Source: Rotaria macrura (taxonomy: Eukaryota > Rotifera > Eurotatoria > Philodinida > Philodinidae). Taken from it: 64,000 nucleotides of DNA. A program made the position numbers and the translations under genes. This document shows, piece after piece, positions 39,145 through 49,914 of this stretch. The stretch lies in assembly GCA_900239685.1 (NCBI GenBank), contig OENT01000142.1:1-64000 (forward strand), given 5' to 3'. The notes beneath the pieces are model-generated. The model saw only the letters and a list, made by a program, of their open reading frames with translations, had not been told where the DNA came from and did no database searches. The stretch's first letter is position 1, and every line of letters starts with the position of its first letter.

Positions 39145-39606
39145 TTAATTAGTTTCAGCAGTTTGTAAGAAAAGACTATCGATTAAATGTTCAACTGGTC
39201 GACCTGATTCTTTAGCTTGTTTAACAGCAAAGACAACGATGCGTGCACGTTGCTCCGTTTTGAGAATTTTATCGAATTCATCAAGAGCCTTTTCACGACC
39301 TTCGGAAAGTTGACGGAAACCTTCACGTAACTTGTTTAATAATTCTTCTGCTTTTTCGTTGTCATGACTCTCGACAGCTGCTACCAATTGTGTAACAACC
39401 TCTTTACCAGCTTGGCGACGACTATTAAGTCGTTCCGAAGCACCAGCAAACCATGTTTTGAACTAATAGAAACAGGATTGCATGAAATCGCAAAACTTTC
39501 ATTACTACATTGTATATCTTACGTGTTGTTCTTCGTCGGCTGTTAATTCTAAATTAGCATTGGCTTTCCAATTGTCGACAATAGCATCAGTACGAGCGTT
39601 GGCCAT
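39145..39606 (-). CDS. Small helical protein with two LTxxQ-like motifs
   Basis: Two exons, 39523-39606 and 39145-39462, give 133 aa with no signal peptide or membrane segment. It is almost entirely helical and charged. Two LTxxQ-type segments stand near ELTADEEQ (20-27) and ILKTEQRAR (94-102), separated by a long amphipathic helix region (AVESHDNEKAEELLNKL). This two-motif layout recalls bacterial Spy/CpxP and heavy-metal-resistance periplasmic chaperones; that comparison is inference from pattern only. If right, the animal gene (with introns and no signal peptide) could be an acquired and domesticated bacterial gene. Its promoter has a clear TATA box, a 60-bp 5'UTR intron (39613-39672) and an upstream perfect palindrome. 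Function is unknown. Confidence 0.8.
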
Positions 39607-39612
39607 TTCCTT

Positions 39613-39672
39613 CTGTTAAATAGTATTATTTTAACAATACAAGAAAGCTCACAAGAACTATTCAAGACTTAC
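39613..39672 (-). other. 5'UTR intron of the LTxxQ-like gene
   Basis: On the minus strand a gtaagt donor (after caaaacac) and a tttaacag acceptor bound a 60-bp intron that ends 6 bp before the ATG. The size matches the short coding introns of the window. Confidence 0.55.
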
Positions 39673-39735
39673 GTGTTTTGATTTAAAATATTTATGTACG
39701 AACAAGAATAAGACTAAATGCAAACTTGTCAATGG

Positions 39736-39743
39736 TTTATATA
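39736..39743 (-). promoter_or_regulatory. TATA box of the LTxxQ-like gene
   Basis: Minus-strand tatataaa, within cctatataaacc, lies about 130 bp upstream of the ATG. Allowing for the 60-bp 5'UTR intron this leaves a normal short 5'UTR. Confidence 0.55.
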
Positions 39744-39843
39744 GGCTAGTGACAAGTGAAAGCAAACAGTATTCTTATCAATATTTTAGTTCTAAATTAA
39801 ACCTTGGACGGCATTAAAAACAATAAAGAAAATGAAAACCCAC

Positions 39844-39864
39844 TGACTTTGTTAAACAAAGTCA
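39844..39864. promoter_or_regulatory. Perfect 21-bp palindrome upstream of the LTxxQ-like gene
   Basis: Arms tgactttgtt (39844-39853) and aacaaagtca (39855-39864) are exact inverted repeats around one base. It sits about 100 bp upstream of the TATA box. The symmetry suggests a dimeric transcription-factor site; the factor is not known. Confidence 0.45.
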
Positions 39865-40255
39865 TGTAACCACTATCTTTCTTCTCTCAAGTCACACCTA
39901 TACACACAAAAATATGCCCTATTATAATCAAAATCCTTAATAGCATTTTCAAGATAAAACTATTCCCTATCGACTTCATACTTCTGTGGTTGATACTATG
40001 TAAATATAATACAACTTTATCAGTTTAGTTCTTAGAAGTTGATATGCTTTTAAAAATTAAAATGAAAGTCCAAAAACAATCATCAGCATCATCGAGTCTT
40101 TTATTTTGAGAATTCTTGAATTAAATAAATAAGTAAATAAATTATCAAACATAAAATAAAACATGTTATCCGTTTTATCTCAAGACTAGATTTATAAGAT
40201 CACGGAAAAAAAAAAGAACTAAATGGAAAGAATTCGAACGGTAGTGTACATTTTC
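39865..40255. other. Short intergenic spacer
   Basis: Separates the LTxxQ-like promoter from the GDPD1 stop. No feature seen. Confidence 0.5.
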
Positions 40256-42020
40256 CTATTTTGATTGTAACATGAAATCATGTTTATTCGTTGTTAAATA
40301 TTTGTTTAATAATGTTGGATAATCAGTCATAATACCAGTGACACCCATCTGTTTAAAAGCATAATCAAATTCTTCGTCATTATTTAATATCCAAACATAG
40401 ACCTAATTTAAGGGAAAAGTTTTTGTTTCAAAAACCTTTGAATTACAAGATTTCACTCACCGGTATACCACGTCGTTGTAAATGTGCAAGCATAGATTTA
40501 TTATTTAGGGCACTAGATGTAATCAGAAAGAACTAAATACGAGTGATACTCTAAATATAATTACCGTTCAGCAACGTAGAAGATTATTTTAAGCTTCCAA
40601 TCTAATTTTTCTGTTATTTTTCTATAAGAAGAAAACAAAACGCAATTATGTAATATGATAACCTCTTTTCTTTCATACTGGAAGACTACACCAGGTATCG
40701 GTACTTCAAAAGCACCTAAACGAAATAAAATGCATCCATATGTTGTAAATTTTCAGATTTTCATACCTGGTGTTAATGGTATGAAAGGTAATAGACCAAT
40801 CCAATATGCTAACACAATACCTGCAGCTTCTTTAAATGAACAAAATCGAACAATACGAGGATTCTAAGTCAATTACAATTGTATAATACAGACAAAATAC
40901 AATGGTCAAAATTCTATCATACCTGTGCAGTTAATTTTCTACAAATTTGATGACTAAAACTACCCCAATAAGTTATATGTTCTCGTTGATATTGTTGAAT
41001 AAGATCGGAAACCTAGACAAATACGATTTCATACACAACAAATTTTCAATGCAAGTATCATGATATGATTTAGTGATTCAAAACTTTGATTAACAAAACA
41101 AAAAAATTCAATATATATGTAGTTGAAGAATTATACAGAACATAAGGCTTCATTTTTTGCGTACAAATTTTACTTACGAACAATAGCACTTAGATATTTG
41201 TTTTTCTTATAGGAAATCTGTCTAATTGAATATGCTTCTAAATGTAAAACCTTAATCAGATGATAGTTTTCTTACCTGTCGAATAAGTTCATCATTATTT
41301 TCTTTAACATCAATATTAATTGGTGTTTTTGGATAGCGTTCGAAGACTTCTTTTAATAATGGTATGCGTAAAAGACTTTTGCTAATTGAATTAATATCAC
41401 TGGATATTTTAACATCTAAAAACAACGACTTAGCTTTTATTTGTATAAGAAAATAAATTGATTGTTTACCCGAGTCATAATAAAGTTGCACACTATCGCT
41501 TATCCTAGGTAATTTCTAGAAGAGAAAAAGACGTCTTCAATATTTTTTCGTACTAATGATCGGATAGTTTTCAGTTACGTTATATTCAATGTCTCTAATG
41601 AATCCATTTTGACCCGTCGTTCTATCTAATGTAAAATCATGATGAACGATAGCTTGAAGATCTTTTGTAATATGACAATCCAATTCAAGCATTTCTACTC
41701 CATTGACTAATCCTCTATGAAAATAAGCTCTTATAATTAGCAAAAAGAGAGTTGTTTTTAATTAATACTTGTCAAAAGCAAGCAATGTATTTTCAATAGA
41801 CTCTGCAGCTCCTAATAAATAAAGGAAAAACATTTGAAAAAAGTCTTTTTTATATTGAAATACATTAATTAACAATTTTTGAACCTCCTCGATGTGCAAT
41901 GTTTCGCACGATAAATGCCGGTCGCCGTCTTCGATGGAGCCAATGCGGTTTTCGTAGCAAGACATATGATGAAACAGCATAAACAGTTGCAAATGTCGTG
42001 CAAACCACTAACAGTGACAT
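40256..42020 (-). CDS. GDPD1: Glycerophosphodiester phosphodiesterase, GDPD1-like
   Basis: Eleven exons from 42020 down: 41885-42020, 41769-41811, 41579-41729, 41470-41515, 41276-41415, 40923-41012, 40767-40863, 40679-40715, 40565-40621, 40461-40512, 40256-40402. They give 331 aa (human GDPD1 about 314). One N-terminal membrane segment (LLVVCTTFATVYAVSSYVLL) anchors the protein. Catalytic elements of the GDPD TIM barrel are present: HRGG (43-46), ENTLLAF, MLELDCH with E75 and D77, and VHHD with H90. Later family marks are PINIDVKENN, REHITYWGS, VYVWILNNDEE and GIMTDYPT. The family hydrolyses glycerophosphodiesters and lysophospholipids; GDPD1 in mammals acts as a lysophospholipase D at ER membranes. 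The start is divergent to CEP43, 277 bp away. Confidence 0.92.
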
Positions 42021-42297
42021 GTGTTAGGTGGAATGACAACCAAACGGTTCGATCTCTGATCATATGTTGTTCGCGATTAATGAAGTTGTTGTCATGGCGA
42101 CATCTAACGTTGAGTGTTACTTTAATCTTGGATTCTAACTAAAACAAAATTCCGTTGAATATGCAATTTTTTTTTCGAACTGATATATTTTCATTTAATA
42201 AATGAAAAGAATATGTATTAACCAATTAAAAGGTCGACCATTGTTGTCATGGTGTCAGTTATATTTTAGTCACAAAATTGCTTGACTAAACAGGACA
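42021..42297. promoter_or_regulatory. Shared divergent promoter region of GDPD1 and CEP43
   Basis: Only 277 bp separate the two start codons, so both promoters and 5'UTRs must lie here. On the plus side a tatattttag acceptor-like site lies about 30 bp before the CEP43 ATG and could be a trans-splice or 5'UTR acceptor. No clear TATA box was seen for either gene. Confidence 0.5.
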
Positions 42298-45200
42298 ATG
42301 TCTAACGACGAATCTAATGATGATGATGCTACTGATCAACGACAGAATAATGACGTTGAATTACGTGAGTTAGTTTATCAATCTCTAGAACGTGATGGAT
42401 TAATTACATTAATAAAAGCACAGTTACGTGCTGCTGTTTTTAAAACTATTGAAAAGGCAACGAATCCTTCGGATGTTCTAATTAAACCTGGATATGAAGG
42501 TACGAATGGACGAATATGTCGTGCACTTGTTCATGATTGGCTTGAACGTTCACGTCTGTTATATACAAAAGATATATTCGAAGTTGAAACATCAGGTCCA
42601 AATCATCCCTCACCATTATCGAACAATGAATTACTTGAACAATTACATCTTGATTCAGCATCCAATACATCTCAACCAATTTTACATGCGCTACTTAATC
42701 ACACCAATAATCAAGTAAGGCTGAAAAAAATCATTAGATCAAACAGTATTTATAGGAACATATATATTTATATATTTTAGTCTAATAAAATCAATAGTCT
42801 ACCGGATCATATCAAACAATCGATCGATATGAAATTTCCAAATGAAAAAATCAATGATATCAATCGTGTACGGGATCATTTTCATTCATCGTTTTCATTT
42901 GCATTTGATTCCAATGTACTTGATGCATATCTCAATAAAAACATTTCATCATCAACATCGATTTCTAAAAGTGATTATGAACAAATATGTTTGAAATGGA
43001 TGCAAGCATGCGCTAAAGCTATCGTCCCATCAACAAGTCCAGTAAAACAAGCATTATCTACGTGAGTTGTTCTAGTAGATGTTATACGATGATGATATTG
43101 TTCAATTTCTTAAATCCTTGTGCTGATTTTTAATAGTAAAACTGGGATTCAGCACTCAACATTCAATTAGGAGTGCAATTTAATCGTGCTTCATGAATAG
43201 AGAAAAGCACATGGATGCTTTAAATTTTAATGTGCGTTTTAGATTAGAAAGTGTATTAATCATCAATGACTTTCCTTCGTCTAATCTCAAGGACGTTGTT
43301 CCCTGTAGATTATTTATATCGATCACGATTCTTCTTTTGACTGAGTACTCAATGTTGTTATGATAATTAATGAAGTAGACAAATAAAAACAAATTTAGGA
43401 ATTATATAGTCTTAAGTGTTAATTGGTCCTTTTTCGTTCATTCATTTCAAGATCGATGATTTGCATTACGATTCTAAGAGTACACGTGCAAAGAGCGTTC
43501 AATAAAAGAATTGTTTGAATCGTTGATAAAGCATAGAAGATGTTACTTTAAATTTCCCTCATAAAAAGCAGATATTTAGTATTGAGAATTCTCGTAGTAC
43601 TAACAAGTCTTCATATTCATCGTAATCAATGTTGACTGTTCTTTTTGAATCTATTCTTAGATAGTGTACAAAACTAAATCTAATTCTCAAAATCAATTGC
43701 AAATAGCCAAGATGTTTCGTATGGTAGACCCACTGGGAAATCTTCCTTCTCAACATCTCGTAAATTTTGACTATAAATGTACGTTCCACAAGAAAAATCC
43801 CTCACAACTAACACAAAAAATCTAAATGAAAATGCATTCTTAATAAGAGAAAAATTTTATTGAGTGCATCAAATTATCATACTAAGTATATCTCGATTTC
43901 GAACGTTATCAGGAGAGCATTTCTACACAATCATTCTCGGTTTGGATTATTTTTCGTCGATGGATTATTCTCAAAGATGGTCTTATGACATTAAATTAGA
44001 CATTCAAGTAGCTACATAGAAATCCCAGCTTTTCCAAATTCGATTCGAACTTTTGTACACATAGAGAACGAAAGTCTATCAACACAGAGCCTCGAAAGTG
44101 TTCAAAAACATCTTGTAGTACCTTTTTTCGAAGATACATCCACACAGCGTGGGTGTTTTTCACAGATCTATATCTTAAAAAGGACCAATGTTAAAATTTC
44201 TTTTGTCATATTATTTTAACGGATATCTTCGACTACACTGCAAAAAATAAAGATTTATGAAAGTGCAACGGGATACAAACCCTTTTCCCGTTTTTGAAAT
44301 ATGTAATAAACCCTTTTTCGATATCATAAACATAAAAACCGTTTATTATCTTCGTCATATACGAAAAAAAGAGTTTGTGTCCCGTCGCATTTTCGTAAAC
44401 CCTTTTTCTGTTTAATACCCTATCAAAAACGTTTTTTTTTTGTTTATTATTCTATGGATTTTTGTTACCGTGTACGCAATGTTCCATATTTCATTTCGAA
44501 GATTTTATATAGTTTATTCAAAATTCATCACGAACCGTTTTTTCTTCAAGTATTCTTTTTCGTTTAATCGGAAGTCGACATGTGGTGAGGTTTCTGTGTC
44601 CATTAGTTTTTAACATTAAATTTCATAGAAGACTATTCGTGTTAAAATCATTGTAACATGACGAGAAAACTCTAATACTCAAATGAATTATATTCAAAAT
44701 AATAGATTTTTGCACTAACTCCGTTCAAATATGTATGGACTTAAGAAAAAGAATAATAATAGGACGACGTAATTGAGGAAAATGATTGGAATACAAGCCT
44801 ATCTATTTCATTGAGGCCTTACATGAGCGATGAAATAACAAATAAATAATACAAGGAAATGATTTATTTTCTAATTGTACAAGAAACTATTTATACGGCA
44901 ATGTTAATTTTTCTCCTACTTTCTAGTAAACCAACACAACCGTTATCATCAAATAGTGTTGTTACCAACAGTCAAATCGTAACTCGAGCTCGTCGTTCGG
45001 CATCTCCATCATCAGAATCGAATTCTTCATCATCATCTGAACATCCACAAAAAGGTAATTATGATTTTCAATTACCAACAATAGTTGGTGCGAACGCAAA
45101 CTCTGTAAAAAAGACAACAGACATGATTCAACCACCAAAATTACTTAATTTTAATAATAACAGTAATAATGATGACGATGATGATAATACAACATCTTCA

Positions 45201-45455
45201 TTATTTTCTCAACGCAATGCAACATCGGCGGCATTAACTCATCTAAAAAATATTGAAGACATTATTCGTGGTGATGAAACGCCGCGCACACGAACAACCA
45301 TACATAAGCCGTTGACGAATGGTAATAAGGATATTCCCATTGAATACGACGATGAAAGCATCAGCCAAAGTCAACGAAGTAGTGTTGATGACATTACTGT
45401 CGATAAAGCATCACCATCTCCATCGATGCATATCGATTATTTGGAAGATTTATAA
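42298..45455 (+). CDS. CEP43: Centrosomal protein CEP43 (FGFR1OP/FOP)
   Basis: Three exons, 42298-42714, 42781-43061 and 44927-45455, give 408 aa (human FOP 399). The N-terminal TOF/LisH dimerisation region is clear at residues 21-48 (ELRELVYQSLERDGL, IKAQLRAAVF), followed by GTNGRICRALVHDWL. The long middle and C-terminal part is Ser/Asp/Asn-rich and low in complexity. The protein ends IDYLEDL, matching the DYLED ending of vertebrate FOP. FOP works with CEP350 at centrioles and in ciliogenesis. Intron 2 (43062-44926) is about 1.9 kb, the longest in the window, and contains the 148-bp palindromic repeat. The first ATG of the frame is used as start. Confidence 0.88.
44252..44399. repeat. 148-bp quasi-palindrome (MITE-like) in CEP43 intron 2
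   Basis: The outer arms (44252-44286 and 44365-44399) pair over about 33 positions: tgcaacgggatacaaac against gtttgtgtcccgtcgca. Inner arms (near 44303-44317 and 44333-44349, taataaaccc/cgtttatta) also pair, so the whole unit can fold into one long imperfect hairpin. Direct copies of aaacccttttt occur in the spacer and just right of the unit. No target duplication was identified. Confidence 0.6.
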
Positions 45456-48400
45456 GACATTTTTTGAAATTATTATTACAAAAAAAATGTTTTTTTTTTC
45501 ATATCAACGATATGTTGTATACTGGCTAGTGATTTACTAAATCAGCCACCCAATTCTTTTTGTCCATGGTGAAATTACAAATCTTCTTTTTTTCTTGCCT
45601 GTTATTTAATGCAATTTCGTTAACAATTGAATTAAAATTCAGAGAAATTTTTGTTATGCAAAGTGTCATTGAAATTTATTTATGGTTCTACAATAGAAAA
45701 ATGTTTGCTTGTCTTTTCATTTTAATATAAATCTTGTTGATTTGTTTCTTTTTCGTGCAATTACCCAACACAATGATTTCATTTGGTCACATTTAAAAAG
45801 TCATATAACTATTCACAATACTTCGTATATGTCAGTTATTATAAGAAGACGATTGTAAATTATTGAAATTATGAATATTTATTCTATGAATTTTCTTAAA
45901 ATTATAATATCTATTGTTAGAAGAGTGGTCTGATTTCTTTGTTGTAATGAAAAGAAAAACGTCTCTAATCATTATTATTAATATTAGATGAGAAAATTAT
46001 TATGAGCGAAATCCCTGATGTACTAACAATCAGAAGCGTGATGCGCGTATAAACAGAGATGTTGTTGTATTCCATCTATCTTAGGACACATTTATTTCTC
46101 ATCATTTTAATATTCGAGAAATGTAATAAGGAAATCAGAGAAGGCAACATTTTCTCGATAAGATTTTCACTCGTTGATGGAGTTACGATGCACTTTCACA
46201 AAATACCAATAAAAAAAGGATATATGTGAGAACTGTAACTGATTCTGTTAGATTATATGTATGTATCATAATCTATACAGACTATTAGCATGGCCGATAG
46301 GGAGTAGTTTTTAAAACACACTGTCAAAATAATAAAATCACGAAAGTAACTCGTATACTGTAATGAGATGTTATTGGTATTGAATGATCGGGAAAATTTA
46401 TTAATAGAGTATTGCTGATGTTTTCTTTTCTCTTTAAATCTGCGAATATGATAGCATGGTTTCTAACTCATTGAATATGTTAGCTATTTCTTTTTATCGA
46501 AGTTACTTTTTTGCTCACAATAATTCAAACAGCACAAAATATGATGACATTGGAGGAGATAAAAAAGCGATTTTGTGAATGATTTCCTTTCTTAGTAATG
46601 TTATGATCGTTTCATAGGAAGGCTGTTGCCAATACGGTCACTTCATACTTGGTATTTCTTAATATAGCACCTCTTGAAATACAACAATGCAAACGAGAAT
46701 TATCCGAAAAAGTAAAAAGGACTTTGTTATTAAACTTTTCTCGATCAACTTGCGTCTTGAAATCATAAATAAACGTCGGTTATGATATAACAGGTGAGAA
46801 AACAAATTTCTACTCCAATGTCTCAGCATTTTTTTCAAGCCATCATCTTACCATAAAGGTAAGCAATCTATATAAATCGTTCTAGACACATCATCGAAGT
46901 TTTACTTAATATTATATGTCAATCTATAGGTGAAATCGGCCTCGAACAATTCTGTTACTATGAGCATTGGCATAAATATGAAATCTTTAAGGTCATTTCT
47001 AATTACTTTCATTGAAATAAAATGTCATCTGTGAGTATAGGTCTTGACGCATGACTGTAAAGTTCAAGATTTCCAAAGTAAATTTGTATTAAAAATTTTT
47101 CTACTCATAATATTTCCAGTATAAGTTGAATTTCAACAATAATCTGAGTAGACTTGCTTTTTTTCACCCAAAAGTCCATCAATCATAGTGTGAGACCTTT
47201 TTTTTTAGACCATTATCTCGAAACTATTTAGTAGGTATCAAGTGTAGTGAGCATCGTTTCTATAGTCATATTGTACTTAGAGTTCAAATGTATTCTCATT
47301 CGTACTCGATAGTATCACATGTTGAATGAATGGAGCTTCCTCTTTCAGTCTGTTTTGAATTGATGAGGTAATATTGAAAACATGATTTCAATTATCGATG
47401 ATGATTACTCAAATATATTGAACGCTAGATACGTTTAACGATTTTACAGCAATGAAAAATTAATTAACTATCTTGTTATTTTGTATTCTGTCGCATTTTA
47501 TGCATCATGGAACAGTTATTATTATTATTGTCATGTTTATTTCTTCTTAATATACGAAGTGTTAACATCTTCATTTAGACATTGATGCTTAGATAACGAG
47601 ATACAAGTATTTATTGTTCGTGTAAGCAAGATATCTAAAATAAATAAACGGAAGGAAGAAGAAGTGTATAACTGAAAATGCATAGTCATCATTATTGTCG
47701 AATAGTACGAGCATGTCCTCGTGTGGAATGTATTTTGTATCAGAAAGTATTAATCACACTTACCTAACGCTAATTGGATTTCTAATGCGATAAAGTCAAA
47801 CTTCTATCTTCTAAGGTTCGAACAATTATCATACACACAGAGAAAAAAAGTTCATCGACTCTATTTTCGACACAGCTAAGACAACTAATCATTTGTCACA
47901 CACATATCGACAATGATCACTTTCATCAAATCATTTTTCAAGTACATTTTATATTGTAGACTATAAAATCTGTGGAAGAACTTTCATCGATTAAACTCCA
48001 TCGAAGTACAGAGAACTAATTTTAACAACACATCGCTTTCACGAATAACTGAGCATTTTCTTCCTAAATGAAGACATTCGAGTGATTACAAAAGTCTAAG
48101 GCCTCGAACCAGTGACTATGCATCATCATCTTATTCAGATGACTGTTCAACAAAAAAAAAGTGGAAATATAAAGAACACTGATAAAAGAATCATGCAAAT
48201 GATGTAAATACTTTCTTGTAAAGACAGCGTAGAATCAAACTATCATCCAGCATTGCCATCGACCGATAACTTTTTCTTGATTGATCAAGTTGGCATAAGT
48301 CATTCATCATTTTTCTTATCCGATATCAGTCAAAGCAACGTTTCAGTTCATCATGTCTACATTTGGATTACTTGACATATTATACTAAGCTGCTACCTTA

Positions 48401-48869
48401 GTATTATACAGCCTTTGTAACTTATCATTATTGATCAGTATTGAATTATTCTTTCAAATACAAAGTTAGTCAAAGTTAGTACGTATAAGCTATTTAATTT
48501 ATGTTAAACCCTTAGAAATAGTAGTATATACATATGTCATGTAACGAAATTTGTTTACATCGGATCAGTTATGACTACTGTAGTCATATCTCCGATACAG
48601 TGCAATCTTAATACTGAATTCAAATAATTAGAGGTTCGTTTATCAAAATAAGTTGTGCATAGAGGACGTATGAATTGCTATATTCATGACATGATGATTG
48701 AACGAGATTACTGATAAATCTATTCTGTAAAAACTATCTTTATGCTAGAAGTCTTAGAAATATTAATTGAGACTTCGAACCGAAAGACAGTAGCCTTATG
48801 AATACCAGCTGTAATCGCAAGCAGGTATGCAAAAGGGAGCAACGATTGCAGTAATTATAAATTATACAA
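45456..48869. other. 3.4-kb intergenic region
   Basis: Holds the CEP43 3' flank. Exon-like blocks at 46.6-47.1 kb are listed separately; otherwise no gene was supported. Confidence 0.5.
46621..47096 (+). other. Exon-like blocks, possible decayed or unrecognised gene
   Basis: Several short protein-like stretches are each bounded by AG and GT sites: KAVANTVTSYLVFLN...LSEK (about 46622-46709), EKTNFYSNVSAFFSS (about 46797-46860), VKSASNNSVTMSIGINMKSL (46931-46990) and VLTHDCKVQDFQ (about 47041-47076). I could not join them in one consistent phase without meeting stops, so this may be a relic or a gene whose exon edges I have misplaced. No family is recognised. Confidence 0.25.
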
Positions 48870-48877
48870 TATAAAAG
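48870..48877 (+). promoter_or_regulatory. Candidate TATA box
   Basis: tataaaag lies about 350 bp upstream of the secreted-peptide start at 49220. A gtatgt donor near 49017 and the acceptor before the start (cttaatag, ending at 49209) could define a 5'UTR intron that accounts for the distance. Confidence 0.35.
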
Positions 48878-49219
48878 TTCTAGGGATGTTCACGTTTCAC
48901 TCTCGCAAAGAACATTTATACTGCGACGATAAATTATAGAAATTTAAAACTCTTGATATGGATGGGAAAAAACTATTCTCGAAAAGAAAAGAAAATTTGC
49001 TCACTATTCTTGACAGTATGTGTTTCTTCTCATTACTGTAAAAAGAAGCTTGAAAATTTTAGCACACCTTCTTTTGTACAATCGTTTAATGTTTGTATAA
49101 TAGCTAACACATTTCTTTTTCTTGTGAGTAAAACTCTTATTATAGACATAGTTGTTGAAAAATATTTTCATGAAACACAGCATAAATTGTATTATTGGTT
49201 ACTTAATAGGGGTCAATTG

Positions 49220-49678
49220 ATGAACATATTTCATCGTTTCATCTGTGTGTGTGTGTTGTATCTTGTGACATGTCAATCAATAATACCTCGATCTTATCAA
49301 TGTCGTTCAATTCAATGTATGAAATAATGATTCTTATTAATAAATATAATATGATGAATGTAAACTGAAGTATCTATCATTCTGTCTTGATATCTCTACT
49401 TTTCATAGAAGATCTGATGTTCAAAAGATGACGTCTTGGATACAGAGATGTATTATTATTCATACCTTCATCATGTGACTTCTGCCACATATGATTATTC
49501 GGTATTAAAACCGAAATTCGTTGACGTTTCTCTCGAGCACATTTGAATAATATATATTACAACACTTCACAATCATAGCTTATTTTTCATGCTTTTTTTA
49601 ATAGACCACCGTTTAGAATCAGTCAATAGAAGAAAAAAACAACAACATTTTATTGTTGATTCTACTCAAGTTCGTTGA
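49220..49678 (+). CDS. Putative short secreted peptide precursor
   Basis: Two proposed exons, 49220-49316 and 49605-49678 (phase 1 join, acceptor after a long T tract), give 56 aa. The N-terminus MNIFHRFICVCVLYLVTCQS is a good signal peptide, with likely cleavage near CQS. A short tail follows, with a dibasic cluster NRRKKQQ and end VDSTQVR. This resembles a neuropeptide-like or other small secreted precursor; no known family is recognised. Part of the signal core is coded by a (tg)n run. If the second exon is not used, the frame ends at 49327 after QCMK as a 35-aa peptide. The proposal rests on splice sites and composition only. Confidence 0.4.
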
Positions 49679-49914
49679 CATGAAGAATAGAAAGAGAGAG
49701 AAAAAAATATATATGTCATTTTAACAAGGCGTGTGAGCCAGGTGGAAAAATAGTAAAAGAAAGCTTTCAAGTCACTAATGGGCTTTTGCTTTGCACATAC
49801 ACAATTGTAATCTCGTTTGCTTTAGATTTTTCTGGCTTTTATCTTAACTCGATTAGAACACTTTATGTGGTTTTTTTTGCTGATGTTTAAACACGCTTCG
49901 TTTCGATTTGTAAA

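Noticed and set aside
48075-48130. Possible tRNA T-loop (reverse complement contains ggttcgag)
   Set aside because: No matching acceptor stem, anticodon arm or D-arm could be folded around it.
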